A stretch of DNA of 64,000 nt from Onchidella celtica (taxonomy: Eukaryota > Mollusca > Gastropoda > Systellommatophora > Onchidiidae), in the NCBI GenBank assembly GCA_963931925.1, contig OZ007579.1, positions 47,247,271 through 47,311,270 of the forward strand, given 5' to 3'. This document shows, piece by piece, positions 35,482 through 47,300 of the stretch. Each line of letters opens with the position of its first letter. Position 1 is the stretch's first letter. The translations under genes and the position numbers were made by a program. The notes under the pieces are model-generated. The model was given only the letters and a program-made list of their open reading frames with translations, had not been told where the DNA came from and ran no database searches.

Positions 35482-37009
35482 TGTATCGGTGCACAAGAAT
35501 GCTAGGCTATTTTGTTTTTGGGAAGAAAGAAAGTTGACTTTCTAATACGTAAATGTTGCTGTAGTTAATCTTCATTCGTCCCCTCCCCCCCCCTCTTCAC
35601 TATATTTTCCCTGCATCGGCAAACGTGGAAAAAGTTCATGGCACACAAAGAGTAAAGCCTGTGCTCCAACTGGATACTGTTCACATGTTCTCTGACAAAA
35701 AAAGCATTACATTTTTTTGAGGTTTCCACTATTTAAGTTTCATGCTGACTGACATGAAATGTACTTGGTGGCATGACTGTGTCAAAAACCTAAGAATCAG
35801 ACTATGATTAATCAGGTAGTCTTAGTTGTAAGATTATTGTGTGGAAGTGCAACCTATATCGAAGCAAGTTTATACAGTGCATCTTTATGAATCTGATTGC
35901 ATTGAAGCTAATTATGAAGTTCTGACAATTAGTCGTATTTTTTCTGTCTCAGTTACATTAATATTAATTTATATACATGTATAATGTTTCTTTTCTACTC
36001 AAAAGGCATAAAGAAAAAACAGCGCTTTGTTTTCCGACAAAATGATCTGATCCAGCAACATAATCGGCAGATCTTGGGCCTTCAACAGTATCGGCGGATA
36101 AAGCTCGGGTTTATCCCCATGTATTGTTGTTCAATAATGACAAAAGCAAATAAACAAACAAATAAACAAATAAGCAAACTGGATTTATTCCTAATGTTGT
36201 TGGGTGAACAAAAATGCCAAACCGATTGATTACTGATAAAAAAGACTTTTATAAGAAAAAAAGAAAAAAAAAAACCTACCCTGCTGGGAATCGAACCATT
36301 GTCTCGTGATTGACAGGTGAAGATACAAAAAAAAACAAACAAACAAACAAAAAAACTGGATTTATTCTGTTGTTGTTCTTGGATTTAAAAGAAAAAGATT
36401 GATGCCTAATAAAGACTTTATTTTTTTTTTAAAAATGCCCTGCTGAGAATCGAACCACGGCCCTCTGACTGACGGGCAGAGTAGCTAACCACGACGTTAC
36501 TAAGGACCCTGAGTAAATGTGAAGGAATTCTTACTAAATAGCATGACCGAACCAAGAAACCCATATCTACGGATTAGAACTGAACCTTCGGATGTATCCA
36601 TTATATCAGTAAAATTCCAAGGCTCTCCAATTTCAATATTGTTTTCAACACTCGCCCTATACGAACGTTGATCGCGTCGGGATGAACGGAACAAGGGGGG
36701 AAGACGGAGAAAGTTCGAATCAGGGGACATGACTCGCAAATACAGAATCTATGTTGGGGGATAAAAAAATTCTAGAGGAAATTTTATCCGACTGTATCGG
36801 CGGATAAACGCTTCATTTAAAAACTATTGACCTGTTTGCAATGTTATACTACAATGTTATATTATTTCCGAAGTATGCCATTGTCTTTATTTATATCATA
36901 TACACACACACGCGCGCGCACGCACACACACACACACACACACAATATTCAACTCTGACTGGGGATGGTACAAGGAAATACAAGAAGATGTTATGGTCAG
37001 TAAAGTGAA
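35482..37009. other. Intergenic, SINE-like remnants
   Basis: The true 3' limit of the retroelement is not visible. There is a (CA/CG)n tract at about 36,901-36,943 and a (AAAC)-rich tract at 36,150-36,180. Two tRNA-like remnants lie at about 36,280-36,320 and 36,437-36,508. No gene was seen. Confidence 0.5.
36437..36508 (-). mobile_element. tRNA-Asp-like SINE head
   Basis: On the minus strand a 72-nt tRNA-like segment has a B box (GGTTCGATTCT, 36,446-36,456) and an anticodon-loop-like CCCGTCAGT between CTCTG and CAGAG. The acceptor ends do not pair, so it is not a working tRNA. A shorter B-box-bearing fragment of the same type (GGTTCGATTCC) lies at about 36,280-36,320 and is also followed by a T-run. 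Confidence 0.55.
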
Positions 37010-37667
37010 TCTATACTAATAAAAGAGAAACTTACGACATTGCGCGCGCCTCTGTCGCTAATCCTCCGTTAATGTTGATTCTATGGCCTTCAAATTTTAC
37101 ACAGTGCTTAGTATAGTCTGTGGTCGTGTCGCCGGCACATAAAATTTAAATATATTTGAGAAATAACAGAACGTTTGTTTCCGTTTTTGTGTTGCGACAC
37201 ATCAAATTTTCGGCAAATTTGCGGCAATTTTTTGTCATCGATTATAGTATTCTGTGCGCAAATTGCTTGAGCGATTACAGTCGTTGATTTTGTTGAATCG
37301 CCTCGCAATATAGCCGATTGTGCTAAACTGCCTCTGAATAGACCCCCAAATTACATGTCTTATCATGAGGACGCAGATCTACATGTCTTATCACGAGGAC
37401 GCAGATCTAATGATTTACGTGCACTGTACCTTCAAGTATACATTTTCTCATAATATTTCATCGACTGAAGTAATCAGACCTATTTAACTCATGATGTTTT
37501 ACGCCAACGATTACCACCAACTTCCGCCGTCACACATTTTAAAACAGTGCACAACTGTGGTTAGGTTTCAACTTTGTTCTGATTAGTTTACATCTAGACT
37601 AGGTCTATATATCTGTGTTTTAGAATGTGTTTTCAATAGCCTATGCCTACATTCTAGACTAGATCTA

Positions 37668-37982
37668 GGAAAGGAAAGATTCTGGATTAGGTCGGGAGAT
37701 TGACGCCACAGTACAGGGCCAACGTTTCAAGCGGCAACGATTGTTGTACGTGGGTGGCCATCACACATTTTAACTGTTTAAAGCAGCGCCCAACAGCAGG
37801 ACTTTCATTTCGTTGCTCAACAGCAAACCTTTTTGGCTTTGGTTAGGTTTCAGCTTTGTTCTAATTAGTCTAGACTAGATCTAAGTTTTTAATATGCCTA
37901 GGAAAAGGAAAGGGTCTGGATTAGGGAGATTGACGCCACAGGGCCAACATTTCAAGCGGCAACAATTGTTGCATGTGGGTGG
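37668..37982 (+). repeat. Tandem duplication of the Rep gene start region
   Basis: The segments 37,540-37,757 and 37,770-37,982 are imperfect tandem copies. Both hold the sequence around the Rep start (AGGAAAGGAAAG, GGGAGATTGACGCCACAG, TTTCAAGCGGCAAC). Only the second copy leads into the long open frame. Confidence 0.75.
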
Positions 37983-39771
37983 ATCTGCTACCACCAATGA
38001 AGATTCGGCAACTGAAGAAGATGGAATTGCCATGCAGTCTCTTCAAGCTATTCAGACAGTGCCTCAAGTGCCTGATGAGCTTGCTCAAGAACGCCGTCCA
38101 CAGGAAACGCCAGTCCCTGCCCCAGCTCCACACCCGCATGAAAGGCCACCCCCTGCCCTAGCTACACACCCACAGGAAAGGCCAGTCCCTGCTCTAGATC
38201 CAGGAATTCCAATGGCTCTTAACTATGCACCACATGCATTTGTTCAAAGGCATAACAATGCCATTGGAGGGATGACAAAGATATGTCCCCATTGTCATGC
38301 ATCAAAATTTAAATTGGAAACTCCTGGAATGTGCTGTGGAAACGGTAAGGTAACTCTGACTCCTTATCCACCTCAAACTGAATATTTGCACACCCTCTCT
38401 CACCAGGAAACCCCTGACGCAGTGCACTTTTTATCAAATATCCGGAAATACAACTGTGCTTTCCAGCTGACATCCTTCGGATGCAGTGAAATTAATGTTC
38501 CAGGTTGGAATCCCCAATTCCGCATCCAGGGCCAAGTCTGTCATCGCATCGGTGGACTTCTACCAAATACAAATACTGACGCCAGTGTTGACGCAAAATT
38601 TCTTCAGATCTATTTCATCGATGGAGAAATGTCTGAGGTAACTGCCAGAATGGGTGTTGTTGATGGTCTTCGACAAAACATTGTGAGGGCAATTCAAGAG
38701 GAGCTTCATGCACACAATATTTATGTTCGTGAACTGAAAGCAGTGCATGAATTTGCATTACACAACAATTTGGAAAATTACCGCATCAGTATTTCGAATC
38801 ACAACCGTCCACCTGGAGAGCATGAAAGACGCTATAATGCCCCCGAGACGAGTGAGGTAGGTCTGCTTATGCCCAATGATCCTGTAGGTGAGAGAGACAT
38901 CGTCTTGAGGGCGCGTGGTGATACCCTACAACGCATCAGTGAATTTCACCCTGCGTATGATACCATGCAATATCCCATACTGTTTCCAAGAGGTACACAT
39001 GGATGGAATTTGCAGATGAAATTCACAAACAATAACAAACTCACCATGCTGAAATTTTACAGCTTTCACTTTATGACACGACCAGGGAATTACATTTTGC
39101 TCAGCAGAAGGCTACTGCAGCAATTTTTAGTTGATGTCTATGCCAAAATTGAAAGTGAACGCCTTTTTTACACTCGGCGTGAACAGGGCAGACTGAGGGC
39201 AGACAGTTATGGTGCTCTGAGAGATACCTTCACCTCTGGAGATGGTGACCCTCGGAATGTTGGTCAACGTGTAATATTACCTTCGAGTTTCACTGGGGGA
39301 CCCCGCTACATGTTTGAGCGACAGCAAGATGCAATGACATATGTCAGACAATATGGAAAGCCAGATCTGTTTATTACCATGACGACAAACCCCAAATGGA
39401 AGGAAATTCAGGACAACCTCTGTCAAGGACAACAAGCACATGATCGACCTGACCTGACTGTGCGCGTCTTCAGGCTAAAGCTACAGCATCTCATGGAAAT
39501 TTTCAAAAATGGTGACTTCGGTACATTGCAAGCTTGGCTGTACTCCATTGAGTTCCAGAAGCGTGGTCTGCCCCATGCACATATTCTATTGTGGCTGACC
39601 AAGGACAGCAAGATAACACCGGAGCATTTTGATAAAGCAGTTGTTGCAGAAATTCCTGACAAGAATCAAGATCCTGAGCTGTACAATATTGTTACATCAA
39701 ACATGATCCATGGGCCATGTGGTCAACTTCCCTCGCTAAACTCATCAAGGACTGTTGTGCCATCATTGTAG
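37894..39771 (+). pseudogene. Helitron Rep (HUH nickase) N-terminal part
   Basis: The frame starts MPRKRKGSGLG and is Pro-rich up to about residue 120. A Cys-rich zinc-finger-like motif (CPHCHASKF, PGMCCGNGKV, residues about 130-150) comes next. The Helitron-like N-terminal domain follows (EFHPAYDTMQYPILFPRGTH, LFITMTTNPKWKEI). The HUH motif (KRGLPHAHILLWL, about 556-568) would hold the metal for rolling-circle nicking. The homology stops after NMIHGPCG (about 608), where the rest, including the catalytic tyrosines (YxxKY region) and the Walker A box, is deleted. The sequence then joins the helicase out of frame. The protein cannot nick or unwind DNA as encoded. Confidence 0.85.
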
Positions 39772-40814
39772 ATGAAGCGCCCATGAGTAACAAGTTGATT
39801 TTTGAAGCCCTTGACAGATCACTTCGTGACATCACAGGAAGGGAAGAAATAATGGGTGGAATTACTACTTTACTATGTGGAGACTTCAGGCAAATATTAC
39901 CTGTAGTGCGTGGTGGCACAAGGGCCAACATTGTGAACTCATGCTTAAAGATGTCCAATCTATGGCAGTATGTCAAGATTCGAAAACTTCAAACAAACAT
40001 GAGAGTTCATCTTGGTGGTGAAGCAGAAGCTGGTCAATTTGCTGAATTCTTGCTTGATCTTGGCAGTGGTACATATCCATTGTGCAAGGAACCAGACAGC
40101 ATATCTCTGAATTCATTTGGAACCACAGTATTAACTACAAATGACCTAATTACTTCTGTATATCCAGATTTTTTGCAGAACCATACTAGCTCATCATGGC
40201 TGGCAGAACGGGCCATATTGGCACCACTAAATGACACTGTAGCCACCATCAATGCCAGACTTACTCAAATGATGCCTGGGCTGTGCAAAGTTTACACCTC
40301 CTTTGATAGCACTGTCACGGAAGAGGAGGCAGTGCATTATCCCACAGAGTTTCTTAATTCAGTAGAGGTCGCTGGGCTTCCGTCTCACAAACTTACCATT
40401 AAAGTTGGGATGCCAGTTATGATTATGCGGTCTCTCAACCCACCACGTCTAATGAATGGCACAAGGTGCACTGTCTGCAAATCTACCCCCAATGCTTTAA
40501 TAGTGCAGATACCATCAGGACCGTTTAAGGGGGAAACACATGCCATTCCACGGATAATTTTGCAGCCTTCTGACAGTGCATTGCCCTTCACTTTTCAACG
40601 GCGTCAATTTCCCGTTCAGCCATGTTTTGCCATAACTATAAACAAGGCTCAGGGCCAGACTTTAAAAACCATAGGCTTGGATTTAACATCTCCAGTATTC
40701 ACACATGGAATGCTATATGTGGCACTGTCCAGGACAGGAACAAATAAATCTGTCTTTGTGTTGGCTGCGGAATATCAGACTCGCAACGTCGTCTATCCAG
40801 AAGTTCTACAGTGA
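39717..40814 (+). pseudogene. Helitron Pif1-like helicase C-terminal part
   Basis: From about 39,740 the frame encodes superfamily-1B helicase motifs in order: IIVDEAPMS (II), CGDFRQILPVV (III), LQTNMR (IV), VGMPVMIMRSL with MNGTR (V), and FAITINKAQGQTL with YVALSR (VI). Motifs I and Ia (ATP-binding Walker A) are gone with the deletion. The frame differs from the Rep frame by one base, so the two halves are not translated together. The intact C-terminal half ends at 40,814, about 100 bp from the Helitron 3' end. Confidence 0.85.
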
Positions 40815-40913
40815 AGGTATGTCACAATAGTTAACCCATTGTCATCATCTGTCACTGTCACACTGCCTTTTCTTTCTTTCCTATTCCGTTCGTAGAACGG
40901 GTAATCAGGCTTG

Positions 40914-43022
40914 TATAACAATAATTGTGTTGATACAAAATGGTTTGACCCTGCCCCAACCACCCCCATCCCGAAAAAAAAAAATCCAAGCCCGCGTTTT
41001 TTTTTTTTTTCTAGCAAAGAAAAATACTTATAACATGAAATAGTTCAAATCTGACATTTCAACATTTTAAACAAAAGAAAATTATTTATAGCACGGAATA
41101 GTTGAACCTCCTCCTGCAACATTTATAGTACACTTAAGTTGTCCATCTAGCAATGATGCCTTTCCATTTTGTTTCTGTGACATGGTCATAATATTTGTTA
41201 TCTTCACATAAAACATTTCACCTGGTCTAGGCACGGGTCGATGAATCTGTTCAATTATGTCAGGATCAGGGGGAAAGGTTGGGACCATAATTATTTTATT
41301 TGATTTTGTTTTATTTTCTGATGGTTTGATTTGCGAAAGTTCCGTCTTTCTGTAGAGTAATGACCCTCTTTTATCCTTGCGTATTCTTTGTGCTTGACTT
41401 GCAGATTGAGGCGTTCAGTAGAATTGTTATCATTTGTAGATCTGAGCTGATTGTCTGAGGTTCTTAAGGTGTCTCAACTCATCTTCATCCTCATTGTTGT
41501 CGTCGACCATCGTTGTTTTCATAAGTGTCTACTTAGGGAGAAAAACCGTCTGCAGTTATTTCCATTGAACTGAAATTAAATTTTTCGAAAAAAAAACAAC
41601 AAAAAAACACACACACAGCAAAAAACAACCGACCAAGAATTAAATATACGGGTAACAAAAATAACGCAGTGGTCAAATGCCATAAATATCACGTTAAAAA
41701 CCACAACAACAGCTCTGAATTCCTTTTAAGGTGCAATTTAAATTAATGTATGCAGTTACTTTACAAAGGTCAAAAATAAGCTGTTTGGGCTTTGTCTGAT
41801 CCGCTGCGAAAAACATAAAAACACGATTGTCTCACTGTCTCATTTATTGTTATTTTCATTTTCTCGTTCGGCGTAGAGTGCTTGCAAATGAAAAGGGTAA
41901 TTATACTGATCAATTTTCTGTTTGACATTAATATACTGTCTGTCTCTGTGGCAAAGTTTGTTATAGAAGTCTGTACCCTTAGTTATAGTGATTCAGGGCT
42001 CCTCAGACGTTTTTGAGAGTCGACGCCCTTATGGAATCCTCGGTTAGCCCCCCTCTCCCTCTCCCATCGCGAAGCATAAACATTAAATAAATATTATAAA
42101 GTGTAAATTGGAAATTTAAACATTAAAGTTTATAATAATTATGTACGCGTATCGTTATGATTGGAATGTTTCGCCCGTTTTCAACCACGCACATCTATTA
42201 TGCCCCTTCATGCTTGCAATATTGCATTGGTAATATAGACAACTTAGGTATACACACTGTAGCACAAATCTCTAAAAGGAGACCCACGGCCGAAGGCGGG
42301 CTGTGTGTACTATGGTTCACTTTCAGAAAACCACAAAACATTACACATAATGAACGGCGCGCCAGCGTACTTGCAGAATTTGGGCAATTGTGCCTGTACG
42401 AGGAATCTTAAATGTGTAGATGCTTGTGGTTCGAAAAAAAAAAAAACGAGCTGGGCTATGTCCAATACAAAACCTTCTAAATGGGAGTTCAAACTACAAG
42501 ACGGGAGGTCGGACTATTAGAAGCTGGCCAGCTCGACTTGCAGTTCGACAAAAATAGAAGGGGCTGGGAGGCTTCAATCGGTTCAAGAACATGTTTTCTT
42601 GCAGTTCGAAAAAAAAAAACAAGAAGAACGAGCTGAGGGCCATAACTCGCTCAAAAAAATTCTAATCACATAACCCTCCACCCCCCCCCCCCCTCCTCCC
42701 CGGCTCCTCTTGGTATCTGCAAATGTCCACGAAATTTAAAGATTTGTTACTGAGTGAGAGGATTAATTATTATCTACCTTATGGGATCAGCGTAAAACAT
42801 GTCGGTGTCTTGTCTCACCACAAGATATTGATGTCAATGAAAATTGAAAAAAAAATATTTAAAAAATTAATAAACTCAAAGTCAATGATTGACAAAAACA
42901 AGCACAACCATCGATTTCAACTTTTTGTATTCCTGATATGAATTTATAATATAATCCTGTGTCCACCGCTCATGATTGCGGTCAGTGCATGCATAGGTCA
43001 GTTTCTTTAATGAATCCTGAAT
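40914..43022. other. Intergenic, homopolymer-rich
   Basis: No supported gene was seen. An A/T-rich stretch with several poly-A and poly-C runs lies at 42,430-42,700. Related motifs there (TTCGAAAAAAAAAA, GAACGAGCTG) recur at 42,430 and 42,606, suggesting local duplication. Confidence 0.55.
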
Positions 43023-44279
43023 ATGACTGTCGCGGATCGGGATTTTGGGGAATATAGATCAAGAGGTCCGCTTCCCAATCGCACGAGCACAAAAAAAAAA
43101 CAACAATTAAACAACTTTCACTCTAAAAACTAAATAAATCAATTTGAGTAACAGACTGCAAAGTTTATATATCTAACAAATTCAAAGATAAAATATACAA
43201 TAGATAACGAATAGAATAGCAACTGAAAATGCTCAGCTAAGCTGAGGAGCAACTATGAAGTACTTAAGGCAATGTAATATGAATTTATCTAAGTCACAAT
43301 AAATTTACATTCAAAAGAATCCGCGCCCGAGGGCGACGGATCCTGTAAGGTTTAAAGTTCTATCTCTCTTCATACTAAAACATATTTATATAGCGTCTCT
43401 GCCAGGCGCGCTCTGGTGTAGTTCACACGTGGTCGCGGGAAATGCATGTGGTCTGGCAGTACTGGTCAACAGTCTACATGTGTAGGTGGCTGTAAATTCA
43501 GCATGGAATTAAAATCTTTAGCTCACCATTCGGCCCTCACAATGTGAGGGCTGTTGATATTAGCGCTGTGGGTTTAATGCTCAAACAAGTAGGCTTGGGC
43601 TCAGGAGCGTAGATTTCTGACAATGCTCCATCACTGTACATATCAGCTCAATCGCTGCGTCTCTATGACTTCTCATCTGGCTGAGAGCTCGCCGTCCACC
43701 TCGTAAATGGATTGTCTACATGTGGCCCAGAACTAAGTTCTGTATGGCCTTAAATACTGGACTGCATCTGCAGCTTACCGTCTAATTCCTGGATTGTGAT
43801 TGATGCAACCACTTCTAGCTCAGCTGCCGAACTGAGTTATTTTAAGTAACAGCCCTACGCAACGACCTTGGGTCGACATCAAAGGTCGAATCACTCAAGA
43901 CAATAAAATGTAATTTTATAGCAATAAATTCTTAACATGTTCAAAACCCCGAGCTTTTACTCTGGATCACGGATTTTCTGTACGTTAACAGACGTCTCAA
44001 TAACATTTAATTCCTACTCACCCCTTCCCTCTCTACTAAACCTAGTTCAAAACACGAGATATAAAAAGTGCTCAGTCATGCACACCTACGCTGTCCGTCT
44101 ATCCTTCCCCACACCTTCTGTCTATCTATTAGGAAAAAAACTGTTCAAAACAAATTGTTTACGAGACCAATTTATGCTGGCTCGCACAATAATTACGTTT
44201 GTAAAAATTACTCACTGCTCTCTCACAAAAATTTACTCAGTGGAAACATTTATGAATCAAATCTGTTCTTGACAATGAC
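43023..44279. mobile_element. Solo LTR with 5-bp target-site duplication (second family)
   Basis: The element runs from 43,028 (TGTCGCGGATCGGG) to 44,274 (CTGTTCTTGACA), 1,247 bp, flanked by ATGAC on both sides (43,023-43,027 and 44,275-44,279). No coding region is inside. It shares the TG...CA ends and the TSD length of Gypsy elements but is not similar to the 23-kb family. The orientation is uncertain. No earlier call covers this stretch. Confidence 0.75.
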
Positions 44280-44310
44280 TTCACCCAAAACGCTGTTATC
44301 TGAAGACGAA

Positions 44311-47300
44311 ATGTGAGCCTGTCTGCAAAAAGGTACAATAAGTCGGATTTTGGACTTCTGCTGTTTTTTATATATTCATATTGAGAAAGATCTTCTGAAT
44401 TCAATGCTTTTTGAATTTTTGAGATATCTTTATTAGTTTCTGAGATTCCAATTTTTGTGACCCAAAGTGTCAGAAGTAAGTTTTGAGAAAAACGCATTTA
44501 AAGTTTTCCTTTTGTTTTCATTTCAGTTTTAGTGCTGCAAGGTTGTATAAAACCAAATAAATGGTTCTATGCCATTCTGTATTCATATCTACATGTGCTC
44601 TGTTTGTTTTGTCATCAAAACTGCAGAAATTTTCTCATGATAGATGTTTTCTTATAGTGTGTGCAAGGGTGCTACATAATACGTTATTTTCAACGTAACA
44701 TTCTGCCTCCCATGATTTAATTCTAACTAAATAATTAAGATAGAACTTCAAAAGTTTCAGCACATTTAAATGAAATAACAAACAAATTGATAAAATAAAC
44801 AGTAATTGGTTATCTTTATTTCTGTATTTTACAAGATTTTTAAAAAATCACCACAAATGGGAGAAAAAATTGACATGAAATAATTCTAATTCAAGGCATA
44901 GGAAGAAACAATATTTAAAAAAAATCAACACTGCTTTCTTTAAATGACATACACAGGAAAGAAAAGAGAGAGAGTGAGAGACACAGAGAAAGAAAAGAAC
45001 TGTAAACCTGATTTTCTCAAGCTTAATGTTCTAATATTTATCAAGCATGACATGTTTTATTTGAAAAATCAATCTTTGTACATGGTCACTCGTTGTCACA
45101 CAAAATTCAATGCAAAAGAAAGCAACAGAACGGATGCCTATGAGGACTTTTTACCTCTCCCCTTTCCTCTCCCTCTCATTCCACCTCTAACACCTGCATC
45201 ACCACTTTCCATCATTCCTCTTCCCCTTCCTCTTCCAAGTTTTAGTGCCTTAGGCTGGGGCTCAGTTTCAGTTTCTGACTCTGAAGATGACTCTGGTTCT
45301 CCTGGAAGAGGGCAAACTTCATCTTGGTGCTCTGGTGAAACAAAAGGCCTGATTTCCTTGTACAAGTACCACTTACGCTGGTTCAACAGGCCTTTTGTTT
45401 CACGGCGTGTAGGGAAAGCATTCTTATCCATAAGGACATTTGCCTTCAGAATGTTGACAGGAATAGGTTCACCTGTATGGATAAGTTCTTGAACCCTGAC
45501 GTCACCAGAGTCACCTTCAAAGTAGAAGTGGTGGTAGGTTAAAATCTTGGGCAATCTTTTGAAGTAAGCAGTCAAAAACTCTGTCCATCTATAAACAGGC
45601 ACAATAGTGTTACCATCCTGAGTGGCACAGAGTTGATGACTGTTTACAACAGAAGATTGCTCAATAACATCTGCAAACATCTTGCAAGCAATTCACTACA
45701 GTTTTTCTGTACAGTTTCTTTATGAGACCAAAACCCCAGTCACATGCAAACTTTGTGTGGCCTGCCAACATGAAGGACAAGGTGATTTTTTCATGTTTTC
45801 CGGTCAAAACTCGCCAAAGGAGGTACTGGATCATGGCATTGTTTTTGTTCTGACCACAACAATTGTCTGCATGTAAATGGGCTTCAGTCTCACCAAGTCC
45901 ATACTGACAGAAAAAAAAGTGGAGCATTGAAATAACAGTGTCTGCTCGCTTTCCATAGTCCCATGATTCATCCAAGAGAAAGTTCACTTGCTTTTTAAGC
46001 CCCTCACAATTCACTCCAAAAGGGTCACATTTTCTAGGTTTTTTGAAAAATATAGGGCCTGCACACACACCATTCTCTTTAAAATGCTTAATTAAGTTTC
46101 TCAACTGTTTTTCCCCCACACCGAAAACATAGCAGAAACAATCACGGCACACCTCATGTCCACCAAAGAAATACTGAGTGCGCATACGTTCTCTGGCACT
46201 CTGTTCCTTATGTTTAGACCTGTCTGTTGTTGCTCCCCTGTGCATACAGGAAGACAGATGTGAGTTCACAGCAACATCATGTTCTTGCTTAGAAAGCTCC
46301 AAGTACTGTAGTCGTGCTGACAGAAGATCTTCAGGGGCAAAGCGCTGAAAGCATGGCTTCCCATCGTAGTACTGGCAGGTACAGGTGAAGGGAGGCTCGT
46401 CAAGGGTTGATACATCACCATCAGTTGCCACAGCCACAAGGAACTCAGCAGTCTGTATCGGATACACCTCAGGAGGCTCAGCATCTATTTTGAATATAAG
46501 AAAAAGAAAAGAGTGGTTTACACACAGTGATGAGGTTGTCTGCGATATGCCTGGGTTTCTATCTGACGCCAGGGTCATGTGAAAAGACAGACTATGACTC
46601 GACTTCAAGTGCACCTACAACATGACAAAAGAGTCAATAATCAGGGTCCTGCTAATATAAAAATTGTATGACTCGGAATGCACTCAGAAATCTTCTTCTA
46701 ACTCAATTAACATCTCTGGTTTCTTTCGTGCTAAAACTGATTTTATATTGAAACATAAGCATGCTTGACTTGAAGCCTGGTTTGTTTTGGCAGGCTTTAC
46801 TGCTGAAAAGAAAGCATAAAAAAATCAATGTCATCAGTGTCATCTACATCTGCAATAAGTAGTTGCCAACATTATCAACAAATAAAATTAAAAGTAACCT
46901 TTTGTTTGGGCCTATTAATTAAAATCAAATCAAAAGCGGCCAACCCTTGTGACTACAGAAACTAAGAAATAGGATCTAGTAATTACCTGCTAGGTCCAGT
47001 GGTCTGACTGTTTCTGCTAATGACGACACAGTCACAGAAGAAGGACCAGGCCTATCTTGACTGGGTGGTACCAATGGCAGATCAAAATCATCATCACCCT
47101 TATCGGCATCATCAGAAACGAAGTAGTCAGATATCAGCTCCGTTCTATCTGACTCTGAAGCAATGTCTTTGAGGCCAGAAGAATTTAGCTGATTTAATAA
47201 ATCAGCAACAGCAGACTGTCTTGCCATTATTGTTTTCAACACTTCACACACAAACCAGGAAGTTGAAATTGATAAGTCACAGCAGTAACAGTTAGATCTA

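Larger units (their letters stand above)
37010..40913 (+). mobile_element. Helitron, internally deleted
   Basis: The 5' end reads TCTATACTAATAAAAG after an A (37,009). The 3' end has a hairpin (CCGTTC-GTA-GAACGG, 40,886-40,900), then GTAATCAGGCTTG before a T (40,914), close to the canonical CTAG|T ending. Between them lie Rep and Pif1-type helicase coding remnants in order. The middle of the protein is deleted. Tandemly repeated sequence precedes the gene. Confidence 0.85.
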
